From contig JBBSDH010000043.1 of assembly GCA_038249605.1 (NCBI GenBank), positions 1-22,860 of the forward strand: 22,860 bases of DNA, in the 5' to 3' direction. Below the pieces are notes generated by a model that did no database searches, had not been told where the DNA came from, and was given only the letters and a program-made list of their open reading frames with translations. This document shows positions 14,027 through 21,389 of the stretch, piece by piece (the first letter of the stretch is position 1; each line of letters starts with the position of its first letter). A program made the position numbers and the translations under genes. Origin of the DNA: M3007 sp038249605. GTDB lineage: Bacteria > Bacteroidota > Bacteroidia > Chitinophagales > Saprospiraceae.

Positions 14027-14860
14027 ATGCTCAACTACCTCCGCCGCCTCGGCCTCGAATGCTACGCCTTTTTCACCGCGCCTTTCGTGGTGCGCAACTG
14101 CCTCGGCATGCTCGGCACTTTTGCCCTGTTCCTACTGATCACCCTTTGGTGGCTGCGATGCTACACCAACCACGGCGAAAGTCTGGAAGTGCCCAGCTAC
14201 GTTGGTATGAACTACCGTGAAGCCGCCCGCAAAGCCGCCAACCGGGATTTCAACGTCATGGTGAGCGACTCCATTTACATGCCGGGCAAACCGCCGGGCG
14301 AAGTGATCAGCCAAAACCCCGAACCCGAAAGCCGGGTGAAAGAAGGCCGCACACTGTATTTCGTAGTCACCAAAAACAACCCCGACATCATCATCCTGCC
14401 CGACCTCGTGGGCAGCGACGACTACGACCTCTACAGCCGCAAACTGACGCGCCTTGGCCTCAAACCCCGCATCTTCCAGCGCATCCCCGAACCCAGGCTC
14501 GAACCCAACACCATCGTGGAAGTTTTGTACCGCGGCGATACCATTACCGACCAGATCCGCAGGGGTTTCAAAGTGGAAATGGGCGCCGCCATCGACTTTG
14601 TGGTCAGCGAACGCGTGACACTCAACGTCAGCATTCCCGATTGTGTGTGCCAAACCTACGACGCCGCCAAATTCCTCATCCAGGCCAGCAACCTGAGCGT
14701 GGGCGCAGTAGTGAAAGACGCCAGCGTAACCGACGAGCTCAGCGCCTACGTTTGGCGGCAAACCCCCGCCTACGACGCCAATGGAACGCTTCGTGTGGGT
14801 GAACAAGTGGACCTTTACATTACCCAGCAAAAACCCGCACGCTGCGGCAGCGAAGAATAA
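14027..14860 (+). CDS. Membrane-anchored PASTA-domain protein
   Basis: The protein has 277 residues from ATG at 14027 (a TTG five codons earlier is less likely). A short basic cytoplasmic tail is followed by one membrane helix (about 28-43). Three PASTA-like units follow: about 50-116 (EVPSYVGMNYREAARKA...ISQNPEPESRVKEG), 121-195 (ILPDLVGSDDYDLYSRKL...VVS) and 198-267 (NVSIPDCVCQTYDAAKFL...VDLYIT). PASTA domains bind peptidoglycan or beta-lactam-like ligands in Ser/Thr kinases and PBPs of Gram-positives. Here there is no kinase or transpeptidase domain, so this is the stand-alone form common in Bacteroidota, probably periplasmic and cell-wall related (inference). The rhodanese gene follows after 29 bp and is probably co-transcribed. 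Confidence 0.9.
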   Translation: MLNYLRRLGLECYAFFTAPFVVRNCLGMLGTFALFLLITLWWLRCYTNHGESLEVPSYVGMNYREAARKAANRDFNVMVSDSIYMPGKPPGEVISQNPEPESRVKEGRTLYFVVTKNNPDIIILPDLVGSDDYDLYSRKLTRLGLKPRIFQRIPEPRLEPNTIVEVLYRGDTITDQIRRGFKVEMGAAIDFVVSERVTLNVSIPDCVCQTYDAAKFLIQASNLSVGAVVKDASVTDELSAYVWRQTPAYDANGTLRVGEQVDLYITQQKPARCGSEE

Positions 14861-14889
14861 TTTTACATCAGAAAAACGACCTTGACACC

Positions 14890-15201
14890 ATGGATATCAC
14901 TGTACAGGAACTCAGCCAAAAACTCGAATCGGGTGAGAAATTCGTCTTTATCGACGTGCGCGAACCCTGGGAATACGAAGAATTCAACCTCAATGCCACT
15001 TTGATTCCACTCGGAGACTTAATGAACCGCTCCTGGGAACTCGACGAACATAAAAATGAGGAAATCGTGGTGCACTGCCGCTCAGGCGGCCGCAGCGGTA
15101 TGGCCCAAAGTTTGCTCAACGGCATGGGATTCTCCAACGTACGCAACCTCACCGGAGGCGTTATGGCCTGGAAAGAGGCATTCGGCGAAACCAAACCCTG
15201 A
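14890..15201 (+). CDS. Single-domain rhodanese-like protein
   Basis: A compact 103-residue rhodanese domain without signal peptide, so cytosolic. It has FIDVREPWEYEEFN at the N-terminal side and the active-site loop HCRSGGRS with catalytic Cys63, then the C-terminal LTGGVMAWKEAF typical of GlpE/PspE-like proteins. Such proteins transfer sulfane sulfur through a Cys persulfide; the physiological acceptor here is unknown. It lies 29 bp after the PASTA gene and 63 bp before the protease gene on the same strand. Confidence 0.93.
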   Translation: MDITVQELSQKLESGEKFVFIDVREPWEYEEFNLNATLIPLGDLMNRSWELDEHKNEEIVVHCRSGGRSGMAQSLLNGMGFSNVRNLTGGVMAWKEAFGETKP

Positions 15202-15231
15202 AAATAGTCGGTTGGTCGGTTTGCCGGTTGG

Positions 15232-15252
15232 TCTGCTGCATGCTGCCCGCTA
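15232..15252 (+). repeat. Copy 3 of dispersed CTGC-rich ...CTGCCCGCTAA motif
   Basis: TCTGCTGCATGCTGCCCGCTAA ends 12 bp before the start codon of the protease gene. It matches the ending of the copy at 9013-9036. It is preceded by a GGTTGGTCGG/GGTTGGTCTG short direct repeat (15210-15235). Confidence 0.5.
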
Positions 15253-15264
15253 AAATTCAAAGAC

Positions 15265-16452
15265 ATGTCGGGACATTTTACCGTACTGTTTTTTTTGTTG
15301 TGCTGCATGGCGGCGTGTGCGCCGTTGCGCAGCACGGTTGTTTTGCCCGACAACAATCCGCCGCAACAGGACATGCGCCGGCGCATTTCCGATCCTTGCA
15401 ACCAATGGCAATCGTACCTGCCCGACCCACAACATCCGGAATACCAGCCCATGCGCTACCTGCGCGTGAATTTCCATGTGGTGAACAGCCTCGACAGCAC
15501 GCGCAATTTCAAACCCGATTCAGCGCGTGTTTACCTCACCGAAATGCTGCGCCTCGCCAACGCCGCCCTCGATACCAACCAACGAAACTGGCGCTCGCCC
15601 GAAGGCACAGCCGTTTTGCTCAAAGGATTTCGGTATGTTCTGTACGCCCAGCCCGGCGACGGCGGGTTTTATTTCCACTACGACGACAACCTTTTTTACC
15701 TTATTTACAAAGGAAAAAATCAGAACAACCACAAACGTGAGGTGATCGACCAATTCGGCGTCGGTCTCGATTCCATCATCAATATTTTTATACAAACCCA
15801 CCATCCAGACAGCCTCCTTTCCAAAACCTACGATGCCACCGTACAGGGCATCGCTTTGGGGAAGGACGTAAAAATGGCGGGCCTGTTTGGAGTCGCCAAC
15901 AACATCCGCGAAAACGCCGGACTGCTCAACCACGAAATAGGCCATGCCCTCACCTTGCAACACGCCTGGGCGGGCGACGGCTGCGACGACACCGAGCCGC
16001 ACCCCAACAACTGCTGGGTATGGTCGCGCAACCCTCCCTGCCGCGATGAAGCCAGCAACAATTTGATGGATTACAATGCCTACAAACTGGCCATGACACC
16101 CTGCCAAATCGGCAAGGTACATCAGGTATTCGCCAACGAAAAAAGCAGGATACGACCTTGTCTGGAACCCCTTTGGTGCGAACGTGGTGCCGATGTGGTG
16201 GTGCGCGATTCGGTGCACTGGACAGGGGCTCGCGAGCTTACGGGCAACCTCGTGTTGATGCCGGGCGCACGGGTGCGCGTGTCGTGCCGGTTGTCCATAC
16301 CACCGGGAGGCCGCATCGTGGTATCGCCCGGGGCCACCTTGTGGCTCGACGAAACCGCTTTTCTCCACAACGTTTGCGGAGAAATATGGAAAGGCATTGA
16401 GGTGCAGAGCAAAGGGAAGTTGAAAGGTTTGTTGGTAAAGCAGGGCAAATGA
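15265..16452 (+). CDS. Lipoprotein zinc metalloprotease (zincin, M43-like)
   Basis: The 395-residue protein has a lipoprotein signal (MSGHFTVLFFLLCCMAAC, lipobox MAAC, Cys18). The catalytic motif NHEIGHALTLQHAW supplies zinc ligands H223, H227 and H233 and general base E224. The Met-turn NLMDYN follows at Met268. This order and spacing fit metzincins of the M43 (pappalysin/cytophagalysin) type, common in Bacteroidota. Several Cys (240, 250, 259, 280) probably make disulfides. The last ~85 residues (WTGARELTGNLVLMPGARVRV...EIWKGIEVQ) resemble the first coils of a beta-solenoid, which ends abruptly at the stop. There is no T9SS tail; lipidation would keep it on a membrane, facing periplasm or outside. 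Substrate unknown. Confidence 0.85.
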   Translation: MSGHFTVLFFLLCCMAACAPLRSTVVLPDNNPPQQDMRRRISDPCNQWQSYLPDPQHPEYQPMRYLRVNFHVVNSLDSTRNFKPDSARVYLTEMLRLANAALDTNQRNWRSPEGTAVLLKGFRYVLYAQPGDGGFYFHYDDNLFYLIYKGKNQNNHKREVIDQFGVGLDSIINIFIQTHHPDSLLSKTYDATVQGIALGKDVKMAGLFGVANNIRENAGLLNHEIGHALTLQHAWAGDGCDDTEPHPNNCWVWSRNPPCRDEASNNLMDYNAYKLAMTPCQIGKVHQVFANEKSRIRPCLEPLWCERGADVVVRDSVHWTGARELTGNLVLMPGARVRVSCRLSIPPGGRIVVSPGATLWLDETAFLHNVCGEIWKGIEVQSKGKLKGLLVKQGK

Positions 16453-16514
16453 GAGATTTTAACATCCTGCTTGTACCGAATGCCGTATTTTCGCGTTTCA
16501 AAAGAAAAGTAAAC

Positions 16515-16709
16515 ATGAGATACTACCGCTTTTTACCGCTTTTGCTGCTGTTTGTCGCTTCTTTTTCAGCTCCGGCATGCAAATCAAAATACGGCTGCGA
16601 GGCTACGGAAAGTTTGCAGCCCAAAACCAACCGCAAAGGTGAGGTCAAAAAGTCGAGCAAATCCCAATCGGGTTTGTTCCCCTCCAAAATGTCTAAAAAA
16701 ATGAAGTAA
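16515..16709 (+). CDS. Small exported basic protein, conserved type in Bacteroidota
   Basis: A 64-residue product from ATG at 16515: a signal-like segment MRYYRFLPLLLLFVASFSAPAC, then KSKYGC (Cys22 and Cys28), and a Lys/Ser-rich tail ending SGLFPSKMSKKMK. The Cys after SAPAC makes it lipoprotein-like, though Pro at -2 is not a classic lipobox. Small proteins with a similar CKSKxGC start and LFPxKMxKxM end are, to my recollection, recurrent in Bacteroidota, without known function. An in-frame start at 16449 would overlap the protease stop and place 22 residues before the signal. It is followed 35 bp later by a strong terminator. Confidence 0.7.
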   Translation: MRYYRFLPLLLLFVASFSAPACKSKYGCEATESLQPKTNRKGEVKKSSKSQSGLFPSKMSKKMK

Positions 16710-16744
16710 TACCTTTTTGGTGTTATGACACTTGGCAATAGGTG

Positions 16745-16785
16745 CGACAAATCCCCGGATACAACATCCGGGGATTTGTCGTTTT
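16745..16785 (+). terminator. Perfect 16-bp terminator hairpin
   Basis: CGACAAATCCCCGGAT (16745-16760), loop ACAAC and ATCCGGGGATTTGTCG (16766-16781) form a perfect 16-bp stem followed by TTTT. It ends the transcript of the small gene at 16515-16709. The T-tract is short, but the stem is unusually strong. Confidence 0.85.
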
Positions 16786-16806
16786 GGGGAATTTGTTGTA
16801 TTTTTA
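16775..16806 (+). promoter_or_regulatory. Promoter of the 1509-residue secreted protein gene
   Basis: TTTG (16775-16778), a 20-bp spacer and TATTTTTA (16799-16806, 7 of 8 to TAnnTTTG) fit the Bacteroidota promoter. The -33 box lies inside the right arm of the preceding terminator. The expected leader is about 36 nt. Confidence 0.45.
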
Positions 16807-16847
16807 TCCTGTTCCTAAAAACAGTTAAAACTTTCAATCCGCATCTC

Positions 16848-19800
16848 ATGAACCACTTTTGTTTACTCGCCATTGTATGGGCCTGTGCTACGCCCGTTTT
16901 TTCCAAAACACTTTTTTTTCAAAACGACACGGTGCCGCCGGTGGTTGTTTGTCCGATGAATGATACGGTGAGCATTGCACCCGGACTCTGTTTGGCACCT
17001 TACCTGTACAATGTCGTTGTATCCGACGATCAGCCTGGTGTGACGCTGACCCAAACCTTCGGATTGCCTTCGGGGGCAGATTTTCCATTGGGAGTTACTG
17101 TCAACCATTTTGTAGCTACGGATACGGCCGGCAACACGGCAGGTTGTTCATTTTTGGTCAGGATTACCCGTCCTTTTTACACCTTGTTTTGCGAAGAGTA
17201 TGTTGAGGTACATTTGGATGCGGTTGATTGCTCCTACACCATTGAGCCTGATATTTTGGTGGGGCCAGACGGGAACTGCCCTTCCGCGTTTAGTTTACAC
17301 ATATCAGGCGACCCCGGGCCGACGCATGCCAATGCGTTCGACCAATCTGACATCAATACCACTTTTTATGTGTATATATTGGATACGATGTCGATTTCTG
17401 TGCCGTCTTGTGTCACCTTCGTAAAAATTCTGGGCGCCGAGCCAACGATCAGTTGTACCGACCTCGATATCCCTTGTGTGGTACCATATGAGCTTCGCTC
17501 GGCAGCCCTTTTGAGGGATTCGGTCGGAATGGCCGACGCATATCCTACTATTTTTGATGCATGCGGCGATACCCTTGTGTTGTCGTTCATAGAGGCCAAC
17601 CAGTTTGGAGGATGTGCATTTGATGCGTACGAGTCCATCATCAGAACCTGGACGGTTACCGACGACGAAGGTTACAGTTCGTCGTGTGTGCAAAATATTC
17701 GATTCAACAAAGTAGGATTGGAGGACATTGAATTTCCAGAGCATGAGGTGCTGAATTTGGATTGTAGCATCGACTGGGACAGCTCATTTTTCAACAGCAA
17801 GGCATTTTACGAATTTCAAAATCGGCAATACTTCATTGAACAGAGTTCCTGCCACCTGGGAGCCATTTCGATGGATACGGTGGTTGAGCCGTGCGCTGGT
17901 GGCCGTGTAGTTTGGCGGACGTTTACGGTACTCGATTGGTGTTTGGGGGAGGTACTTCAGGATACCCAACAGCTCACGTTGTTTGCCGGCTATGGACCAT
18001 TGTTTGCCTGTGATTCGGTGATGGTTGTGCAAACCGATGCGCCCGATTGTACCGTGGAACTTTCCTGGCCATCGATTGAAGTAAGCAGCCGTTGTTCGTA
18101 TACTACCGGATTTGCTGCATGGTGGAACAACGGTACCGATACCCTGTATTATCCTGCCGAACTTGTGTTCGGAACAGACACCCTTGCACAGTGGAATCCT
18201 ACGGTTGATTTTCCTGCAGGTCAAACTTTGGTAACGTTTGAAGCGACGGATGCATGCGGCATGGTATATTCTTGCCAGACACAGGTGCAGATTTGGGACA
18301 ATGTGCCACCTGCATTGTCTTGCGATTCAATCGCAACAGTTTATTTGCCGTTTGAACAAACCATTGATGTGCTGCCTGGGCAACTTCCTTTAGTGGTGTC
18401 CGATGCTTGTGCCCAGTTGTTTTACAAAATTCAACGCGATGAAACTACCACCTGCGACACTGCGCAGGTATGGACCGATGCTTTGACTACCTGCTGCTCA
18501 GAGTCGGGCGATACGATTTCTGTTCAGATTAGGGTTTACGATGTGCCTACGGCTGGGGGAATTATCGATAATGCGTTTGGCGGTGGCCAATCGGCGACTT
18601 GTTCGTTGCGTTTGGCGGTGGTTGATACGGTTTCTCTGCGATGTATTGCTCCTTCTGATACGGTGGTTGTGTGTTTCGATCTATTGTCGGACGTCGACCT
18701 GTACGGTGGCAATAGTTATCCATGCAGCGTAGATTCCATGACGTATATGGTTGATGTCACAGCCTACGACTCGGTGTGTCGCAGGGGAGATGTTGTGAAA
18801 AAATGGCAGGTTTTTAATGCTTTGGGGCAAACATCTGCTTGCCAACAAACCATTACTGTGACAGGTATTGACCGTCAATTTGCCGTACGTTTTCCGGATG
18901 ACAGGGTCACTTTCGGCTGTGCAATAGCAGCCAATACAGCAGTTATGGGCGAACCTATTGTACTTGACAACGGTTGCGGTTTGCTGGAAATTTCCTACGT
19001 GGATACGACCTCCATAACGTCCATTGCCTGTTTGCAGGTAAACCGTATTTGGACGGTTACAGATGGTTGTTTTTTACAAAGCGACCTGCCATTGGTACAA
19101 GTGCCCAATCCGGAACCGAACCCCAACATCCTCCACAACGACAATCAGGCAGGTCCGACCGTGTCGGCTCCCGGATCGGCAGCGCCCTGGACTTCAACAT
19201 TGGTTAAAATATTCCCACCCCAAACGACGCCCACGGATTACAGCGTGTTTTGGAGCGACTCTATTGGCGGATTTACGTATACACAACGAATTCGGATCAT
19301 CGACAACGAAGATCCAGTGACGATCAATTGTCCTGTGGATACGTTGCGGTTTAAAGACAGTACCACCAACGACGCCCTGCTTTGGAATGATTCGATTTGG
19401 GGTGGAAGCCAAAACCTTTACGACAAATCAGAGGTTGCCGGCAAACTCGAACAGTCGGGAACAGATTTTTGTATTTACAACAAGTTGAATCTTTTCAGCC
19501 GAATTTACCTTGATCTGGACGGCAATGGAAGTATGGAAACCGTGGTATCGAGCGCCCATCCATTACCGCCCGGGCAAGTACGCTTTGACAACAACGGAAC
19601 CATGCAATTTGGAGGCGGCACGTTGGCTTCATTCGACGACAGGGCCTTGCCCGACAGTCTGAAATACAGGTTTGTTTTGAAGGTAAGTTTAGACAGTGCC
19701 ACCCGAATTGTAACCGGACGTTGGTATTGGCAAAGCGGCAACGATCTGATGGATCCAATTTTGCCCCAAGGGAAACACAGGGTATGGTGGAATGTGGAAG

Positions 19801-21377
19801 ACGATTGTGGAAACGAAGCCATTTGCAACACTTTTTTTTCATTAGAGGACGGCTTCGCACCGGTGCTTGCGTGCCTGGATACGGTTGATGTTTTTGTTGG
19901 CCCAGATGGGTTGGGCACCCTGGCTGCAGGATCGCTGCTTGCTGGTACGCCAGTCGACAACCTCACGCCTTCAAACCTGATTGAATTGGGGCTCAACAAG
20001 GGTACTTCCATCCTTTTTCCCCTCGATGCCGCAGGGCAACCAATAGATTCGCTGGTTTTTGGTTGTTACGACTCCACACTTCAGACGGTACAGTTGTGGG
20101 CGCGTGATGCAAATGGCAATGCAAGTTCATGTACAAGCGTTGTTCGGGTTGATCCCACGGTGCATTGTTTTTTACAACCGTTTCAACTGGGTGGCAGGGT
20201 AAAGACCTATGGCAACCGTACCGTTGCAGGCGTTGTTACAACCGTTGACGCAGGTGATCCGCTTACCGATATCCTTGCACCCGCATCGGATCAGGATGGG
20301 GAATACGCCGCAGGTCTCCCATCATCGGGTGTGAATTTCACACTCATTCCTGCCAAACCAGATGCAGCGATTAACGGCATCTCCACTTTCGATCTGGTGC
20401 TCATCAACGGCCACATCCTCAACATAATGTCCTTCGATACACCCTACAAAATCATCGCCGCCGATGCGAACAACAGCAAAACCGTGACCACCGCCGACAT
20501 CGCCTTGCTGCGCAGGCTCATCCTGGGCATTCAGGACACGCTGCCCGGATTGCGATCCTGGGTATTTGTAGACAGCGTGTATGTTTTCCCCAATCCTGAT
20601 AATCCGTTCACACCGGTGTACCCAACATCCATAACGGCGATCAATCCACCAGGCAACCAACTGTGGCACCATTTCGTCGGCGTCAAAATAGGCGATGTGA
20701 ACGACAACGCCGACGTGGATTCGCTGGTGCAACAAACCGTCGAGGACCGCAAGCCGCTCCCTTTTATACTGCAAGACCGTTACGTTGAAACGAACGAAAT
20801 TTTCTACCTGCACCTCGCTCCGCAAACCGACGTAACCGCCTGCCAGTTTACCCTGAATTACCCCGGATTGGAATGCCTGGGCATTACGCCCGACGCCGGA
20901 CTGACCGCGGAACACGCCGCTGTTTTTGCAGAAAAAAACAAAATAACCGTAAGCAACGACGTGGGGGGCAAAACAGGGTTTAACCTTCATGTGCGCGCCC
21001 TTAAAAACGGATTTTTATCGGAAAAATTAAACATCACGAGCGACATAACGCCTGCTGAAGCCTGGTCGGCATCGGGTGAAAAACTTTTGCCGCAACTGGT
21101 TTTTCGAAAAAACGAGGCCACCGCAAGTCTGACCGCACAGCCCACTGTTTTTTCCGACCAAACCGTGTTGATTTACACTTTGCCAACAGAAACCAAAGCA
21201 ACATTGTTGGTTTACAACGCCGCCGGACAATTGCTGTTTCAACAAACCGTATCCGGCGCAGCTGGCGAGCATCAGTTTGTATTGAATGCTGCCATGGTAA
21301 AAAACAGCACAGGTCAAATGATGGTGCAATTGCGAACCGGAAGGGAAACATTGGTGGTGAAAGTGGTGAAGCAATGA
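16848..21377 (+). CDS. Large secreted HYR/Ig-like repeat protein with dockerin-like segment and T9SS sorting domain
   Basis: The protein has 1509 residues from ATG at 16848, which begins a signal peptide (MNHFCLLAIVWACATPVFS). The frame is open further upstream, but that part would cross the terminator. Domains in order: an HYR domain (~26-107: DTVPPVVVCPMNDTV...ATDTAGNTAGCSF); a long series of Cys-containing Ig-like/HYR-like beta domains (~110-1105, e.g. ATDACGMVYSCQTQVQIWDNVPP); a CarboxypepD_reg-like segment (FQLGGRVKTYGNRTVAGV, ~1110-1160); a dockerin type I-like pair of Ca2+ loops (FDLVLINGHIL and AADANNSKTVTTADIALLRRLILG, ~1180-1227); a cohesin-like domain (~1300-1390); and a T9SS type A tail (~1425-1509). 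It is probably secreted by Sec and T9SS and anchored at the surface; adhesion or matrix roles are inferred. Codon use shifts around 19085. Confidence 0.92.
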   Translation: MNHFCLLAIVWACATPVFSKTLFFQNDTVPPVVVCPMNDTVSIAPGLCLAPYLYNVVVSDDQPGVTLTQTFGLPSGADFPLGVTVNHFVATDTAGNTAGCSFLVRITRPFYTLFCEEYVEVHLDAVDCSYTIEPDILVGPDGNCPSAFSLHISGDPGPTHANAFDQSDINTTFYVYILDTMSISVPSCVTFVKILGAEPTISCTDLDIPCVVPYELRSAALLRDSVGMADAYPTIFDACGDTLVLSFIEANQFGGCAFDAYESIIRTWTVTDDEGYSSSCVQNIRFNKVGLEDIEFPEHEVLNLDCSIDWDSSFFNSKAFYEFQNRQYFIEQSSCHLGAISMDTVVEPCAGGRVVWRTFTVLDWCLGEVLQDTQQLTLFAGYGPLFACDSVMVVQTDAPDCTVELSWPSIEVSSRCSYTTGFAAWWNNGTDTLYYPAELVFGTDTLAQWNPTVDFPAGQTLVTFEATDACGMVYSCQTQVQIWDNVPPALSCDSIATVYLPFEQTIDVLPGQLPLVVSDACAQLFYKIQRDETTTCDTAQVWTDALTTCCSESGDTISVQIRVYDVPTAGGIIDNAFGGGQSATCSLRLAVVDTVSLRCIAPSDTVVVCFDLLSDVDLYGGNSYPCSVDSMTYMVDVTAYDSVCRRGDVVKKWQVFNALGQTSACQQTITVTGIDRQFAVRFPDDRVTFGCAIAANTAVMGEPIVLDNGCGLLEISYVDTTSITSIACLQVNRIWTVTDGCFLQSDLPLVQVPNPEPNPNILHNDNQAGPTVSAPGSAAPWTSTLVKIFPPQTTPTDYSVFWSDSIGGFTYTQRIRIIDNEDPVTINCPVDTLRFKDSTTNDALLWNDSIWGGSQNLYDKSEVAGKLEQSGTDFCIYNKLNLFSRIYLDLDGNGSMETVVSSAHPLPPGQVRFDNNGTMQFGGGTLASFDDRALPDSLKYRFVLKVSLDSATRIVTGRWYWQSGNDLMDPILPQGKHRVWWNVEDDCGNEAICNTFFSLEDGFAPVLACLDTVDVFVGPDGLGTLAAGSLLAGTPVDNLTPSNLIELGLNKGTSILFPLDAAGQPIDSLVFGCYDSTLQTVQLWARDANGNASSCTSVVRVDPTVHCFLQPFQLGGRVKTYGNRTVAGVVTTVDAGDPLTDILAPASDQDGEYAAGLPSSGVNFTLIPAKPDAAINGISTFDLVLINGHILNIMSFDTPYKIIAADANNSKTVTTADIALLRRLILGIQDTLPGLRSWVFVDSVYVFPNPDNPFTPVYPTSITAINPPGNQLWHHFVGVKIGDVNDNADVDSLVQQTVEDRKPLPFILQDRYVETNEIFYLHLAPQTDVTACQFTLNYPGLECLGITPDAGLTAEHAAVFAEKNKITVSNDVGGKTGFNLHVRALKNGFLSEKLNITSDITPAEAWSASGEKLLPQLVFRKNEATASLTAQPTVFSDQTVLIYTLPTETKATLLVYNAAGQLLFQQTVSGAAGEHQFVLNAAMVKNSTGQMMVQLRTGRETLVVKVVKQ

Positions 21378-21389
21378 CCTTGGACGGCA

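Noticed and set aside
14132..14830. A 232-codon minus-strand frame over the PASTA gene
   Set aside because: Antisense to a recognised gene, with a His/Val/Gly-rich composition typical of shadows of C-ending codons.
16745..16785. Hairpin as a mobile-element terminal repeat or REP
   Set aside because: A single copy in this window placed 35 bp after a stop codon and followed by TTTT; a terminator explains it better.
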